This document shows, in pieces, positions 24,073 to 32,840 of a DNA stretch of 64,000 bases; within the stretch, counting starts at the first letter, position 1; each line of letters starts with the position of its first letter. The DNA comes from Lachnospiraceae bacterium UBA4364. Lineage in GTDB: Bacteria > Bacillota > Clostridia > Lachnospirales > Lachnospiraceae. The notes below the pieces were generated by a model. It ran no database searches. It had not been told where the DNA came from and worked only from the letters and a program-made list of their open reading frames with translations. Both the position numbers and the translations under genes were made by a program. The stretch is taken from assembly GCA_002393955.1 (NCBI GenBank), contig DGSK01000037.1:1-64000 (forward strand), read 5' to 3'.

Positions 24073-25092
24073 ATGGTTACTATAAAGGATGTTGCGGACA
24101 GATCGGGTGTTGCCATATCGACAGTATCTAAGGTCTTGAACGGTTATCCGAATGTCAGCGAGAAGACAAGACAGGCGGTAAATGATGCAATACAGGAGCT
24201 TCACTATGTGCCCAATGCTATTGCCGCTGCGCTTTCTTCCAAAACAAGGATACGCATCGCACTGGTCATCAATTCCGTTGAGCAGTCCCAGTCCATAGAT
24301 GAACTGGATATGAGGTACCTTTCCGGGGCTCTGGAAGAAGCAAAAAAACAGGGCCTGACAGTAAGGACCTATTTTTATTCCATGCTGGATGACCTGACTG
24401 CCGATGAGATCATAGGAGAGTTTCAGTCCCTGGGCATAGGTGCCGTGATATTCTTTGGATTCAACAAGGACGACAATGTCCTTAAAGAAGTGGTATACAG
24501 AAAGTGCTTCAAGACGGTGATAGTGGATTCACCGATTGCGGAGGACGGGATATCGTCAGTCTGGATCGATCAGAAGCAGGCACAGTTTGAGGTGGCGGAA
24601 GCAACTCTTCCCCAGGTTTCCGGCGACAGGGTGCTGTATATAGCCGGCAAAAAGAATGCATATGTTACAGAGGGACGCATTCAGGGGATAAAGGAGTTCG
24701 CCGATAAGCATAAACTGAATCTTAAGATCGAATATGCGGATTTCAGTGAGAGAAAGGCAAGGGAGATCACTTTCCGGGAAGGCAATGATACGGATATGAT
24801 CGCCTGTGCATCAGATCTTATGGCAATAGGTGCAATGTTCGCACTTAAGGAGATGGATGTTTACCATCCCATATGCGGTTTTGACGGAATAGGGCTTATG
24901 TCCTATGCGGCTCAGAAGATGCATACCGTGAAGCAGGATTTCTCAGGCATAGCAGCGGAGGCGGTAAGGGAAGCTGTAAGGCTTCTGCAGGGAGAAGAAG
25001 GAAGAAATATCATCCTGCCCCACGAACTTGCCATGCCGGAGTACGAGGATGTGCTCCGCAGGGAAGAGGAATGGGGTAAGAATACTTTATAA
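24073..25092 (+). CDS. LacI-family regulator of glycogen/maltodextrin genes
   Basis: A 339-residue transcription factor with the LacI helix-turn-helix (IKDVADRSGVAISTVSKVLN) and a sugar-binding core (CGFDGIGL in the usual place). It sits 76 bases upstream of glycogen phosphorylase in the same direction and probably in one unit with it, so glycogen or maltodextrin control is the best guess. Operators of related form lie before this gene and before malQ. The effector-binding part diverges from MalR-type proteins, so the ligand is uncertain. Confidence 0.85.
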   Translation: MVTIKDVADRSGVAISTVSKVLNGYPNVSEKTRQAVNDAIQELHYVPNAIAAALSSKTRIRIALVINSVEQSQSIDELDMRYLSGALEEAKKQGLTVRTYFYSMLDDLTADEIIGEFQSLGIGAVIFFGFNKDDNVLKEVVYRKCFKTVIVDSPIAEDGISSVWIDQKQAQFEVAEATLPQVSGDRVLYIAGKKNAYVTEGRIQGIKEFADKHKLNLKIEYADFSERKAREITFREGNDTDMIACASDLMAIGAMFALKEMDVYHPICGFDGIGLMSYAAQKMHTVKQDFSGIAAEAVREAVRLLQGEEGRNIILPHELAMPEYEDVLRREEEWGKNTL

Positions 25093-25168
25093 CTTATAAT
25101 ATGTGGGATCACTTGTTATATTCTCTATAGGCGCTAAAGAAGAAGATCATAAAAGGAGATGGGATAAA

Positions 25169-27493
25169 ATGCACAATTTACCTAACATGCAGAGACAGGT
25201 ACTAGAGGGAAGGCTTGAGCAGCAGCTTGATGATTTTGCAATGAAGTATTTCTCAAAAAGCTTTGAGGAATGCGATGATGCGCAGTGTTACGACTGTCTG
25301 CTCCATATGACCAAAACCCTTATGACCACCAGCGATGTCATAAACGGAGAAAAGAAGCTTTACTATATCTCGGCAGAGTTCCTTATCGGCAAGCTTCTTT
25401 CCAATAATCTGATCAACCTGGGACTCTATGACAGGGTAAAGGAACTGCTGGCTTCTAAGGGCAAGGATCTGGCAAAGATAGAGGAGATGGAGCCGGAGCC
25501 GTCTCTTGGAAATGGTGGTTTGGGAAGACTTGCGGCATGTTTCCTGGATTCCATCGCAACCCTTGGCATACCGGGAGACGGAATAGGACTTAACTATCAT
25601 TTCGGGCTTTTTAAGCAGGTATTCAAAGACCATCTGCAGATGGCTGAGAAAAATCCCTGGATGGAAAAGCATTCATGGCTTCATAAGACCGATACCCGTT
25701 TCAAGGTGAAATTCGGTGACAGGGAAGTGGTTTCCAGGCTGTATGATCTGGATGTCATTGGATATGACAACGGAATTAATAAGCTTCATCTTTTTGATTT
25801 GGAGTCTGTTGATGAGTCAATAGTAAAAGAAGGCATAGATTTCGACAAAGAAGATATCGAGAAGAATCTTACGCTTTTCCTCTATCCGGATGATTCCGAT
25901 GAGGCAGGAAATCTCCTGAGGATATACCAGCAGTATTTTATGGTAAGCAATGCGGCCCAGCTGATACTGCAGGATATGAAGGAACATGATTATGACCTTC
26001 ACCATATGGATGAGCATGCAGTGATCCAGATAAATGATACACATCCGACTATGATCATCCCCGAGCTCATCCGTGTCCTTGTAAATGACAAGGCGTTCAC
26101 TATCGATGAGGCGATAGAGGTGGTATCAAAGACCTGTGCTTATACCAACCATACCATACTTGCCGAAGCACTTGAGAAGTGGCCCCTTGAGTATCTTGAG
26201 AAGGTTGTGCCCCAGCTTGTGCCTATCATAAAGGAACTGGACAAGAGGGTGGCAGCTAAGTATAAGGATGAAAAGGTTCAGATCATAGATAAGGATGATA
26301 AGGTGCACATGGCACATATCGATATCCATTACGGTTTCAGCGTAAACGGTGTTGCTGCCATACATACCGAGATACTTAAGAATACCGAGCTTAACAGCTT
26401 TTACAAGATCTATCCTGAGAAGTTTAATAACAAGACCAATGGTATCACTTTCCGCCGCTGGCTTCTTTCCTGCAATCATTCCCTGGCGGATATGATCACT
26501 GATCTTATCGGTGAGGATTACAAGAAAGATGCTGATGAGCTTGAAAAGCTCCTTCAGTACCGGGAAGATGATGCGGTACTTTCCCGTCTTGAGAATATCA
26601 AGAAGGAAAACAAAAAGGTGCTTGCTGCATATATAAAAGATCACGAAGGCGTGGAACTTGATCCGGATTCGATTTTTGACATACAGATAAAGAGGCTTCA
26701 TGAGTACAAGAGGCAGCAGATGAATGCCCTGTACATCATCCATAAGTATCTGGAGATAAAGAATGGCAAAAAGCCTGTAAGGCCCATCAGTTTTATCTTC
26801 GGAGCAAAGGCCGCACCGGCTTATGTTATTGCAAAGGATATAATACATCTTCTGTTAGTTCTTCAGGAGATCATCAATAACGATCCTGATGTGAATAAAT
26901 ACATAAAGCTTGTAATGGTTGAAAACTATAATGTCAGCTATGCGGAGAAGCTTATCCCGGCATGCGATATTTCCGAGCAGATATCCCTTGCCAGCAAAGA
27001 GGCATCCGGAACCGGCAATATGAAATTTATGCTTAACGGTGCCGTTACCATAGGAACTGCTGACGGAGCAAATGTTGAGATCCGTGACCTGGTAGGACCT
27101 GAGAATATCTATGAGTTCGGTCTGGACAGCGACACTGTCATAAAGCATTATGAAGACGCTGATTATGTATCAAAAGATTATTATAAGAAGAGTCCCGTGA
27201 TAAAGGAAGCGGTTGATTTCATAGTCGGAAAGCAGGCGCTGGCTGTAGGAAAGAAAGAAAATCTGGAACGGCTCTATAAGGAACTCCTTAATAAGGACTG
27301 GTTCATGACTCTTATAGACCTGGAGGATTATATAGAGACCAAGGACCGCATGTTTGCCGATTTTGAGGACAGGAGAAAGTGGCAGCAGATGAGTCTTACG
27401 AATATCGCAAAGGCAGGGTTCTTTTCTTCAGACCGTACAATAGCTGAGTACAACAGGGATATCTGGAAGCTTAAGAATGAGGATAACCTGTAA
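25169..27493 (+). CDS. glgP: Glycogen/maltodextrin phosphorylase
   Basis: A 774-residue cytoplasmic GT35 enzyme that removes glucose-1-phosphate from alpha-1,4-glucans using phosphate. Visible landmarks: YYISAEFLIG near the start, EPSLGNGGLGRLAACFLDS, NDTHPTM, and the PLP-binding segment EASGTGNMKFMLNGA with its Schiff-base Lys. Length fits the short bacterial phosphorylases. The ATG at 25169 follows AAAGGAG; an in-frame upstream start at 25103 lacks support. A strong terminator follows at 27564. Works with MalQ (32841), which recycles short chains. Confidence 0.96.
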   Translation: MHNLPNMQRQVLEGRLEQQLDDFAMKYFSKSFEECDDAQCYDCLLHMTKTLMTTSDVINGEKKLYYISAEFLIGKLLSNNLINLGLYDRVKELLASKGKDLAKIEEMEPEPSLGNGGLGRLAACFLDSIATLGIPGDGIGLNYHFGLFKQVFKDHLQMAEKNPWMEKHSWLHKTDTRFKVKFGDREVVSRLYDLDVIGYDNGINKLHLFDLESVDESIVKEGIDFDKEDIEKNLTLFLYPDDSDEAGNLLRIYQQYFMVSNAAQLILQDMKEHDYDLHHMDEHAVIQINDTHPTMIIPELIRVLVNDKAFTIDEAIEVVSKTCAYTNHTILAEALEKWPLEYLEKVVPQLVPIIKELDKRVAAKYKDEKVQIIDKDDKVHMAHIDIHYGFSVNGVAAIHTEILKNTELNSFYKIYPEKFNNKTNGITFRRWLLSCNHSLADMITDLIGEDYKKDADELEKLLQYREDDAVLSRLENIKKENKKVLAAYIKDHEGVELDPDSIFDIQIKRLHEYKRQQMNALYIIHKYLEIKNGKKPVRPISFIFGAKAAPAYVIAKDIIHLLLVLQEIINNDPDVNKYIKLVMVENYNVSYAEKLIPACDISEQISLASKEASGTGNMKFMLNGAVTIGTADGANVEIRDLVGPENIYEFGLDSDTVIKHYEDADYVSKDYYKKSPVIKEAVDFIVGKQALAVGKKENLERLYKELLNKDWFMTLIDLEDYIETKDRMFADFEDRRKWQQMSLTNIAKAGFFSSDRTIAEYNRDIWKLKNEDNL

Positions 27494-27563
27494 TAAGCTG
27501 CAGGAGCAATTGCACCAAATTCACGGTATTATTGAAATTATCATCTTACAAGTGATAAAATAT

Positions 27564-27597
27564 AGTCGTTATTCCTATGCGGAATAACGGCTATTTT
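27564..27597 (+). terminator. Rho-independent terminator after glgP
   Basis: A 12-bp stem (one G-T pair) AGTCGTTATTCC / GGAATAACGGCT with a five-base loop and a T run. It separates glgP from metY, whose start lies only 18 bases further on, so metY transcription must begin nearby or by read-through. Confidence 0.85.
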
Positions 27598-27614
27598 TAC
27601 TTTGGAGGGAAAAA

Positions 27615-28895
27615 ATGAGTGATTACAGATTAAATACCAAATGCGTACAGGCAGGTTACACACCGTCAAACGGAGAGCCGAGACAGATTCCCATCGTACA
27701 GTCAACGACTTTTAAGTACGATACCAGCGAGGATATGGGCAAGCTTTTTGATCTGGAGGCAAGCGGTTATTTTTATACAAGACTGCAGAATCCCACAAAT
27801 GACCATGTGGCAGCTAAGATCGCCGCGCTGGAAGGCGGTACTGCGGGCATGCTTACATCATCAGGGCAGGCTGCTAATTTCTATTCACTTTTTAATATAT
27901 GTGAATGCGGAAGCCATATCGTTTCTTCTTCGTCAATCTATGGAGGAACCTTTAATCTCATAAGCGTTACCATGAAGAAGATGGGAATAGATGTGACCTT
28001 TGTGGCGCCTGATGCAAGTGAGGAAGAACTTAATGCGGCTTTTAAGGAGAATACCCGCGCAGTATTCGGAGAGACCATCGCTAATCCCGCGCTTACAGTG
28101 CTCGATATTGAAAAGTATGCAAAGGCTGCACATGCACATGGCGTGCCTCTTATCATCGACAATACATTTCCTACACCTGTAAACTGCAGGCCGATCGAGT
28201 GGGGTGCAGATATAGTTACACATTCCACAACAAAATATATGGATGGCCATGGTGCGGCAGTTGGCGGTGCGATAGTTGATTCCGGAAAGTTTGACTGGAT
28301 GGCACATGCTGATCTTTTCCCGGGACTTACTACGCCGGATGATTCTTATCATGGAATAACATATGCTGAGAAGTTTGGAAAGGAAGGGGCATTCATCACA
28401 AAGGCTACTGCCCAGATCATGCGTGACCTCGGTTCTATACAGTCACCCCAGAATGCATTCATCCTTAATCTCGGACTTGAATCACTGCATGTAAGGATGC
28501 CAAGGCATGTGGAAAACGGTCAGGCAGTTGCGGAGTTCCTTGAGGGGCATGATAAAGTCGAATCAGTTAACTATCCCGGACTTAAGAGCAATAAGTATTA
28601 CGATGTAGCGCAGAAATACCTTGGCGGCGGTGGCTGCGGCGTGGTTTCATTTGTGCTGAAGGGCGGAAGGCCTGCGGCGGAAAGCTTTATGAAGAGGCTG
28701 AAACTTGCAGCAATAGAGACACATGTTGCTGATGCAAGAACCTGCTGTCTGAATCCTGCAACATCAACACATCGTCAGATGACAGAAGAGCAGCTTAATG
28801 CAGCCGGAATTCCGGCGGGAATGGTGAGGATGAGCTGCGGCTTAGAGGACAAGGCAGATCTGATCGACGATCTTAAGCAGGCACTTGAGTTTTAA
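27615..28895 (+). CDS. metY: O-acetylhomoserine sulfhydrylase (homocysteine synthase)
   Basis: A 426-residue PLP enzyme of the Cys/Met metabolism family that makes homocysteine from O-acetylhomoserine and sulfide for methionine synthesis. The PLP lysine is in THSTTKYMDGHG; YTRLQNPTND and the long insertions typical of MetY rather than MetB/MetC are present. A good GGAGG precedes the ATG. The gene stands alone between the glgP terminator and a GGDEF gene. No SAM or T-box riboswitch was recognised in the short leader. Confidence 0.93.
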   Translation: MSDYRLNTKCVQAGYTPSNGEPRQIPIVQSTTFKYDTSEDMGKLFDLEASGYFYTRLQNPTNDHVAAKIAALEGGTAGMLTSSGQAANFYSLFNICECGSHIVSSSSIYGGTFNLISVTMKKMGIDVTFVAPDASEEELNAAFKENTRAVFGETIANPALTVLDIEKYAKAAHAHGVPLIIDNTFPTPVNCRPIEWGADIVTHSTTKYMDGHGAAVGGAIVDSGKFDWMAHADLFPGLTTPDDSYHGITYAEKFGKEGAFITKATAQIMRDLGSIQSPQNAFILNLGLESLHVRMPRHVENGQAVAEFLEGHDKVESVNYPGLKSNKYYDVAQKYLGGGGCGVVSFVLKGGRPAAESFMKRLKLAAIETHVADARTCCLNPATSTHRQMTEEQLNAAGIPAGMVRMSCGLEDKADLIDDLKQALEF

Positions 28896-28924
28896 AAACA
28901 GTATTTTTAGCGGAGCTGTAAAGG

Positions 28925-30883
28925 TTGGTTGGAAATAAGAAAATAGTTATTCTCTGTACTTCGAGAATATTTGATTCTCAGGTACATGACTATATTGAGC
29001 AGGTCAACGAGCACATTTCCCAAATGGATGCTGTGCTCTTGATCTTTGCTGTCAATGCGGATATCTATTGGAAGGAAGATGCCATACCGGCTGAAGCTTC
29101 GGTCTTTGACAGTATTCCTTATGATCTGGCAGATGTTGTCGTCATAATGGATGAAAAGATAAAGTGCCGTACTGTTACAGAGAAGGTTATAGCAAATGCC
29201 CAAAAATATAAGCTGCCTGTTCTTGTGGTTGACGGTGAGTATGAAAATGCTTCATCATTAGTCTTTGATTATAAAGCAGGATTTGAAAATGTGGTACGCC
29301 ATGTTTTTGAAGAGCGGGACATAAAAAGACCGCATATGATGGCCGGGATTCCTGACAATAAGTTTTCCGATGAGAGGATCGATGTATTTAAGAAGGTTAT
29401 AGCCGAGTACGGATTTACCTTTGACGAAAGCATGCTGAGCTATGGCCTATTTTGGGCAGTTCCTGCTGCGGCAGAGGCAAAACGGCTCATCACATCCGGC
29501 AAGATACCTGATGCGATATTCTGTGCCAATGATATTATGGCCATAAATGTCGTGAAAGTTTTTCAACAGAACGGTTATTCCATTCCGGATGACCTGGTAA
29601 TAACCGGCTTTGACGGTATGGATGAAGTCTTTACGGTATCTCCTAAAATAACAACTGCTGTATGTCTTACGCCGGCGTTTTCCGAAGCCACCGTAAAATA
29701 TATAGAGGGTGTATTTAACGGTTCGTTCACATCAGATGATATTATATCCACTAAAGTGATGCCGGCTTTGGCAGCAAATGAGTCAACGGGTGATTCTTCC
29801 CGCGCTATAGATAATGATGTTCTTCTCAGTAATTTTAATTTTGGATTTTACAGGCATCAGGATGATATCCGGATGATGTACAAGATAATAATGGATATGC
29901 AGGTCAGCGGCTCTCCGGAGGAAATGATAGACAGGCTTAATGACAGAAAGCTTTATGATCAGGATATAATGGGTAATATGCTTCTGGTGCTTAATAAGAA
30001 CTGTTTCAGAACTGATGCGTATTATTTCGATTCGATAGATAATAAGCTTGATCCCAAAGATCTTACCATGTATGTGAATATGGATGAACGGCGGATCATT
30101 CGTCAGCTTGGGGAAGGTGAGACGATAATGAGCACTGAGAATGAGCTGTTTAAGGGGATGGTAGAGACAGGAAATCCCCTCATATTCAATTCCCTTGATT
30201 ATATGAATATTCCTTTGGGCTATGTTTGCTACAACTATGCCGACTGTGATAATACAAGGTATACAAGAACTGCAAGTACCACGGGTACACTTGACATGGG
30301 AATAGGCAGTTACATCAATATGAGTTACCAGAAGAATCTTGTTAAACAGGTTAATGACTATTATGAACATGATCTTCTGACGGGACTATACAATAGGAAC
30401 GGCTTTAACAGGTTCTTTGACAGGATCCTTGAGGAAAAGAAGAATTCCGGGATTCCTGTTACTATCATAATGTATGATCTGGATGGACTTAAAGTAATAA
30501 ATGATAATTTCGGACACGAAGAGGGGGATCAGGCCATCTCGGCTCTTGCAGCTTCCGTAAAAAAATCCTGTCCGGAGGATGCTTTCAATGTGAGGTTTGG
30601 CGGAGATGAGATATTTTCCGTTATCATAGGCGAGTGTGATGAAGCAGCCATTATAAAAAGAATTGACGACTCACTTGATGCATATAATGAAACATCAGGA
30701 AAGGATTACAGAGTACTGGCCAGTTACGGTATCTGCAATACATCATTTGGTGAAGATTTTGATATAAAAGAAGCTTTGGCAGTTGCTGATAAACACATGT
30801 ATGGGATAAAGAAGGCTCATCATGCACGGTACTGCCAGAATGTGGAAAGTATGATAATGAAAGAAAAAAAGGGTGCACAATAG
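28925..30883 (+). CDS. PBP1-like sensor diguanylate cyclase
   Basis: A 652-residue protein joining a LacI/PBP1-type ligand-binding domain without a DNA-binding head (about 1-285; landmarks PDAIFCANDIMAI and ITGFDGMDEV) to a middle region (about 300-480) and a C-terminal GGDEF domain with the motif RFGGDEIF. No signal peptide or membrane span is seen, so it should sense a cytoplasmic sugar or metabolite and respond by making cyclic di-GMP. The start is a TTG with GGAG about ten bases upstream. Hsp33 follows after 3 bases, so the two are probably co-transcribed. Such LacI-like/GGDEF proteins are common in Lachnospiraceae; ligand unknown. Confidence 0.85.
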   Translation: MVGNKKIVILCTSRIFDSQVHDYIEQVNEHISQMDAVLLIFAVNADIYWKEDAIPAEASVFDSIPYDLADVVVIMDEKIKCRTVTEKVIANAQKYKLPVLVVDGEYENASSLVFDYKAGFENVVRHVFEERDIKRPHMMAGIPDNKFSDERIDVFKKVIAEYGFTFDESMLSYGLFWAVPAAAEAKRLITSGKIPDAIFCANDIMAINVVKVFQQNGYSIPDDLVITGFDGMDEVFTVSPKITTAVCLTPAFSEATVKYIEGVFNGSFTSDDIISTKVMPALAANESTGDSSRAIDNDVLLSNFNFGFYRHQDDIRMMYKIIMDMQVSGSPEEMIDRLNDRKLYDQDIMGNMLLVLNKNCFRTDAYYFDSIDNKLDPKDLTMYVNMDERRIIRQLGEGETIMSTENELFKGMVETGNPLIFNSLDYMNIPLGYVCYNYADCDNTRYTRTASTTGTLDMGIGSYINMSYQKNLVKQVNDYYEHDLLTGLYNRNGFNRFFDRILEEKKNSGIPVTIIMYDLDGLKVINDNFGHEEGDQAISALAASVKKSCPEDAFNVRFGGDEIFSVIIGECDEAAIIKRIDDSLDAYNETSGKDYRVLASYGICNTSFGEDFDIKEALAVADKHMYGIKKAHHARYCQNVESMIMKEKKGAQ

Positions 30884-30886
30884 GGT

Positions 30887-31762
30887 ATGTCCGTTATGAA
30901 AGATGAGATGATAAGGGGCACCGCATTCGGTGACCAGATAAGGTTTTTTGCTGCATATACAAAAGATACGGTTGAAGAGGCGAGACAGATCCATGATCTG
31001 TCTCCTCTTTGTACTGCAGCTTTAGGACGGCTGCTTACTGCGGGTCTTATGATGGGAGCAATGGGAAAGGATGAATCGGATATAATTACGCTTAAGATAG
31101 ATGGCGATGGTCCTGTGAAGAGCCTTACTGTTACGGCTGATCCTAATGGAAATGTTAAAGGAATGGTCTACAATAATCACGTGGAGCTTCCGCTGCGTGA
31201 TGATGGACATCTTGATGTGGGAAGAGGGATCGGAAGCGGTATGCTTTCCGTAATAAGGGATATGGGAATGAAGGAACCCTATGTAGGGCAGACTCTTCTG
31301 CATTCAGGTGAGATAGCGGAGGACCTTACCTACTACTTTGCTGAAAGTGAACAGATTCCCACATCAGTTGCTTTGGGAGTGCTGATAGACAGGGATAGAA
31401 GCGTGAAGACATCAGGCGGTTTTATAATTCAGGTGATGCCTTTTGCCTCGGACGAAACGCTCAGCCTTATAGAGAAAAGATTAGCTTCATTTTCTTCTGT
31501 TACACAGGAATTAGAACAAGGAAAAAGCATGGAAGATATAATGAATGAGCTCCTTGATGATGTCAGTGTCGAAGATCGGATGCCGGTAAGGTATTATTGC
31601 AACTGTTCTATTGAACGTGTAACAAAGGCTCTGATAAGCCTTGGAAATAAAGAACTGCAGGCAATGATAGATGATGGTGAACCCGTAAGATTACACTGCG
31701 ATTTCTGTGAAAAGGATTATGAATTCACGATAGAAGAATTAAAAAAGCTGATAGAAAGCTGA
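30887..31762 (+). CDS. hslO: Redox-regulated chaperone Hsp33
   Basis: A 291-residue holdase chaperone activated by oxidative unfolding. The C-terminal zinc switch is intact: CNC near residue 240 and CDFC near 270. The body shows RLLTAGLMMGAM and the GQTLLHSGEIAEDL segment typical of the family. Two ATGs are possible (30887 and 30896); the first lies three bases after the upstream stop, the second is better spaced from AGGG. Confidence 0.96.
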   Translation: MSVMKDEMIRGTAFGDQIRFFAAYTKDTVEEARQIHDLSPLCTAALGRLLTAGLMMGAMGKDESDIITLKIDGDGPVKSLTVTADPNGNVKGMVYNNHVELPLRDDGHLDVGRGIGSGMLSVIRDMGMKEPYVGQTLLHSGEIAEDLTYYFAESEQIPTSVALGVLIDRDRSVKTSGGFIIQVMPFASDETLSLIEKRLASFSSVTQELEQGKSMEDIMNELLDDVSVEDRMPVRYYCNCSIERVTKALISLGNKELQAMIDDGEPVRLHCDFCEKDYEFTIEELKKLIES

Positions 31763-31886
31763 AAAAACCTTGAAAAATCAACAAAAATGGTTGAAATGAT
31801 TTAAACAATAAGATAAAATCGTGAGTGTAAAAAGTTTATTGTAAATTTTTTTTGAAAAACATCATTTAATTTAACGGAGGAAGACC

Positions 31887-32591
31887 ATGGCAGAAACAAA
31901 GAAATCTGCGGCCAAAAAGCCTGAAACAAAGAAGACTTCAGAAAAAGCAACAGAAAAGAAGAGCACAAGCAAGAAGACTGCAGATAAGTCTACATCAAAG
32001 AAAGCATCAGAAAAGAGTTCTGAAAAGGCACCGGCGAAGAAGACGGCAGCCAAGACAGCAACAAAGAAAACTGCAGCAAAGACAGTAGCCAAGGCTGCAA
32101 GCAAGAAGACAGCAGAAAAGGCAACAGCTAAGAAAGCAGTAGCAAAGACAACAGCCAAGGCTGCAAGCAAGAAGGCAGCAGCAAAGGCAACAGCCAAGGC
32201 TGCAACAAAGAAGACAGCAGAAAAGTCAACAGCTAAGAAGGCAGCAGCAAAGACAACAGCCAAGGCTGCAACAAAGAAGACAGCAGAAAAGGCAACAGCT
32301 AAGAAGGCAGCAGCAAAGACAACAGCCAAGGCTGCAAGCAAGAAGACAGCAGAAAAGGCAACAGCTAAGAAGGCAGCGGCAAAGACAACAGCCAAGGCTG
32401 CAAGCAAGAAGACAGCAGAGAAGACAACTGCTAAGAAGGCTGCAGCAAAGACACCTGCTAAGAAAGCTGCAACAAAGAAGACGGCAGAGAAGACAACTGC
32501 TAAGAAAGCTGCAACAAAGAAGACAGCAGAAAAGACAACTGCTAAGAAAACTGCAGCAAAAACAGCTACTAAGAAGACTTCTAAGAAATAA
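31887..32591 (+). CDS. Histone H1-like Lys/Ala-rich protein
   Basis: A 234-residue very basic protein made almost wholly of Lys, Ala and Thr in degenerate repeats of the type TAKKAAAKTTAKAASKK, much like eukaryotic H1 tails and the Hc1-type proteins of some bacteria. GGAGG sits well before the ATG. Such proteins bind DNA without sequence preference and may compact the nucleoid; that role is inferred. The DNA is strongly repetitive between about 32100 and 32460, so its length may vary between strains. Followed by a clean terminator, so it is a single-gene unit. Confidence 0.85.
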   Translation: MAETKKSAAKKPETKKTSEKATEKKSTSKKTADKSTSKKASEKSSEKAPAKKTAAKTATKKTAAKTVAKAASKKTAEKATAKKAVAKTTAKAASKKAAAKATAKAATKKTAEKSTAKKAAAKTTAKAATKKTAEKATAKKAAAKTTAKAASKKTAEKATAKKAAAKTTAKAASKKTAEKTTAKKAAAKTPAKKAATKKTAEKTTAKKAATKKTAEKTTAKKTAAKTATKKTSKK

Positions 32592-32626
32592 TCCGCTAGA
32601 TTAATTATTTATAATTTATATCAGAA

Positions 32627-32655
32627 AACAGCACATCAAGCATGTGCTGTTTTTT
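32627..32655 (+). terminator. Rho-independent terminator after the H1-like gene
   Basis: A 10-bp stem AACAGCACAT / ATGTGCTGTT, loop CAAGC, and six T. A textbook terminator. Confidence 0.9.
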
Positions 32656-32785
32656 GATAAACGAATATAATTATTGTGCTTTTATGGCAGATAAAGCCTG
32701 CATATCAGGAATTGTCTGTCACGAAAGCTGTAAATGAATAATTTCATTTAATATATTTGTGTAATAGTGTGCAGTGGGATAAATC

Positions 32786-32830
32786 TTGACGAAAAGTGCC
32801 TGTATGTTATAATCAATAGAAAACGTTTTC
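32786..32830 (+). promoter_or_regulatory. malQ promoter with overlapping LacI-type operator
   Basis: TTGACG (32786-32791), 16 bases, and TATAAT (32808-32813) are followed at the expected start by the perfect palindrome GAAAACGTTTTC (32819-32830). A LacI-family repressor bound there would block initiation. The core resembles the sites at 3670 and 23946. Confidence 0.8.
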
Positions 32831-32840
32831 GGAGGATGCT

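Noticed and set aside
27494..27614. Possible SAM riboswitch before metY
   Set aside because: Only a terminator for glgP is visible and the leader is too short.
31871..32407. 178-residue minus-strand frame rich in Ala, Val and Phe
   Set aside because: It is the antisense shadow of the Lys/Ala-rich H1-like gene; its composition follows from the repeats, and it lacks a sensible start context.
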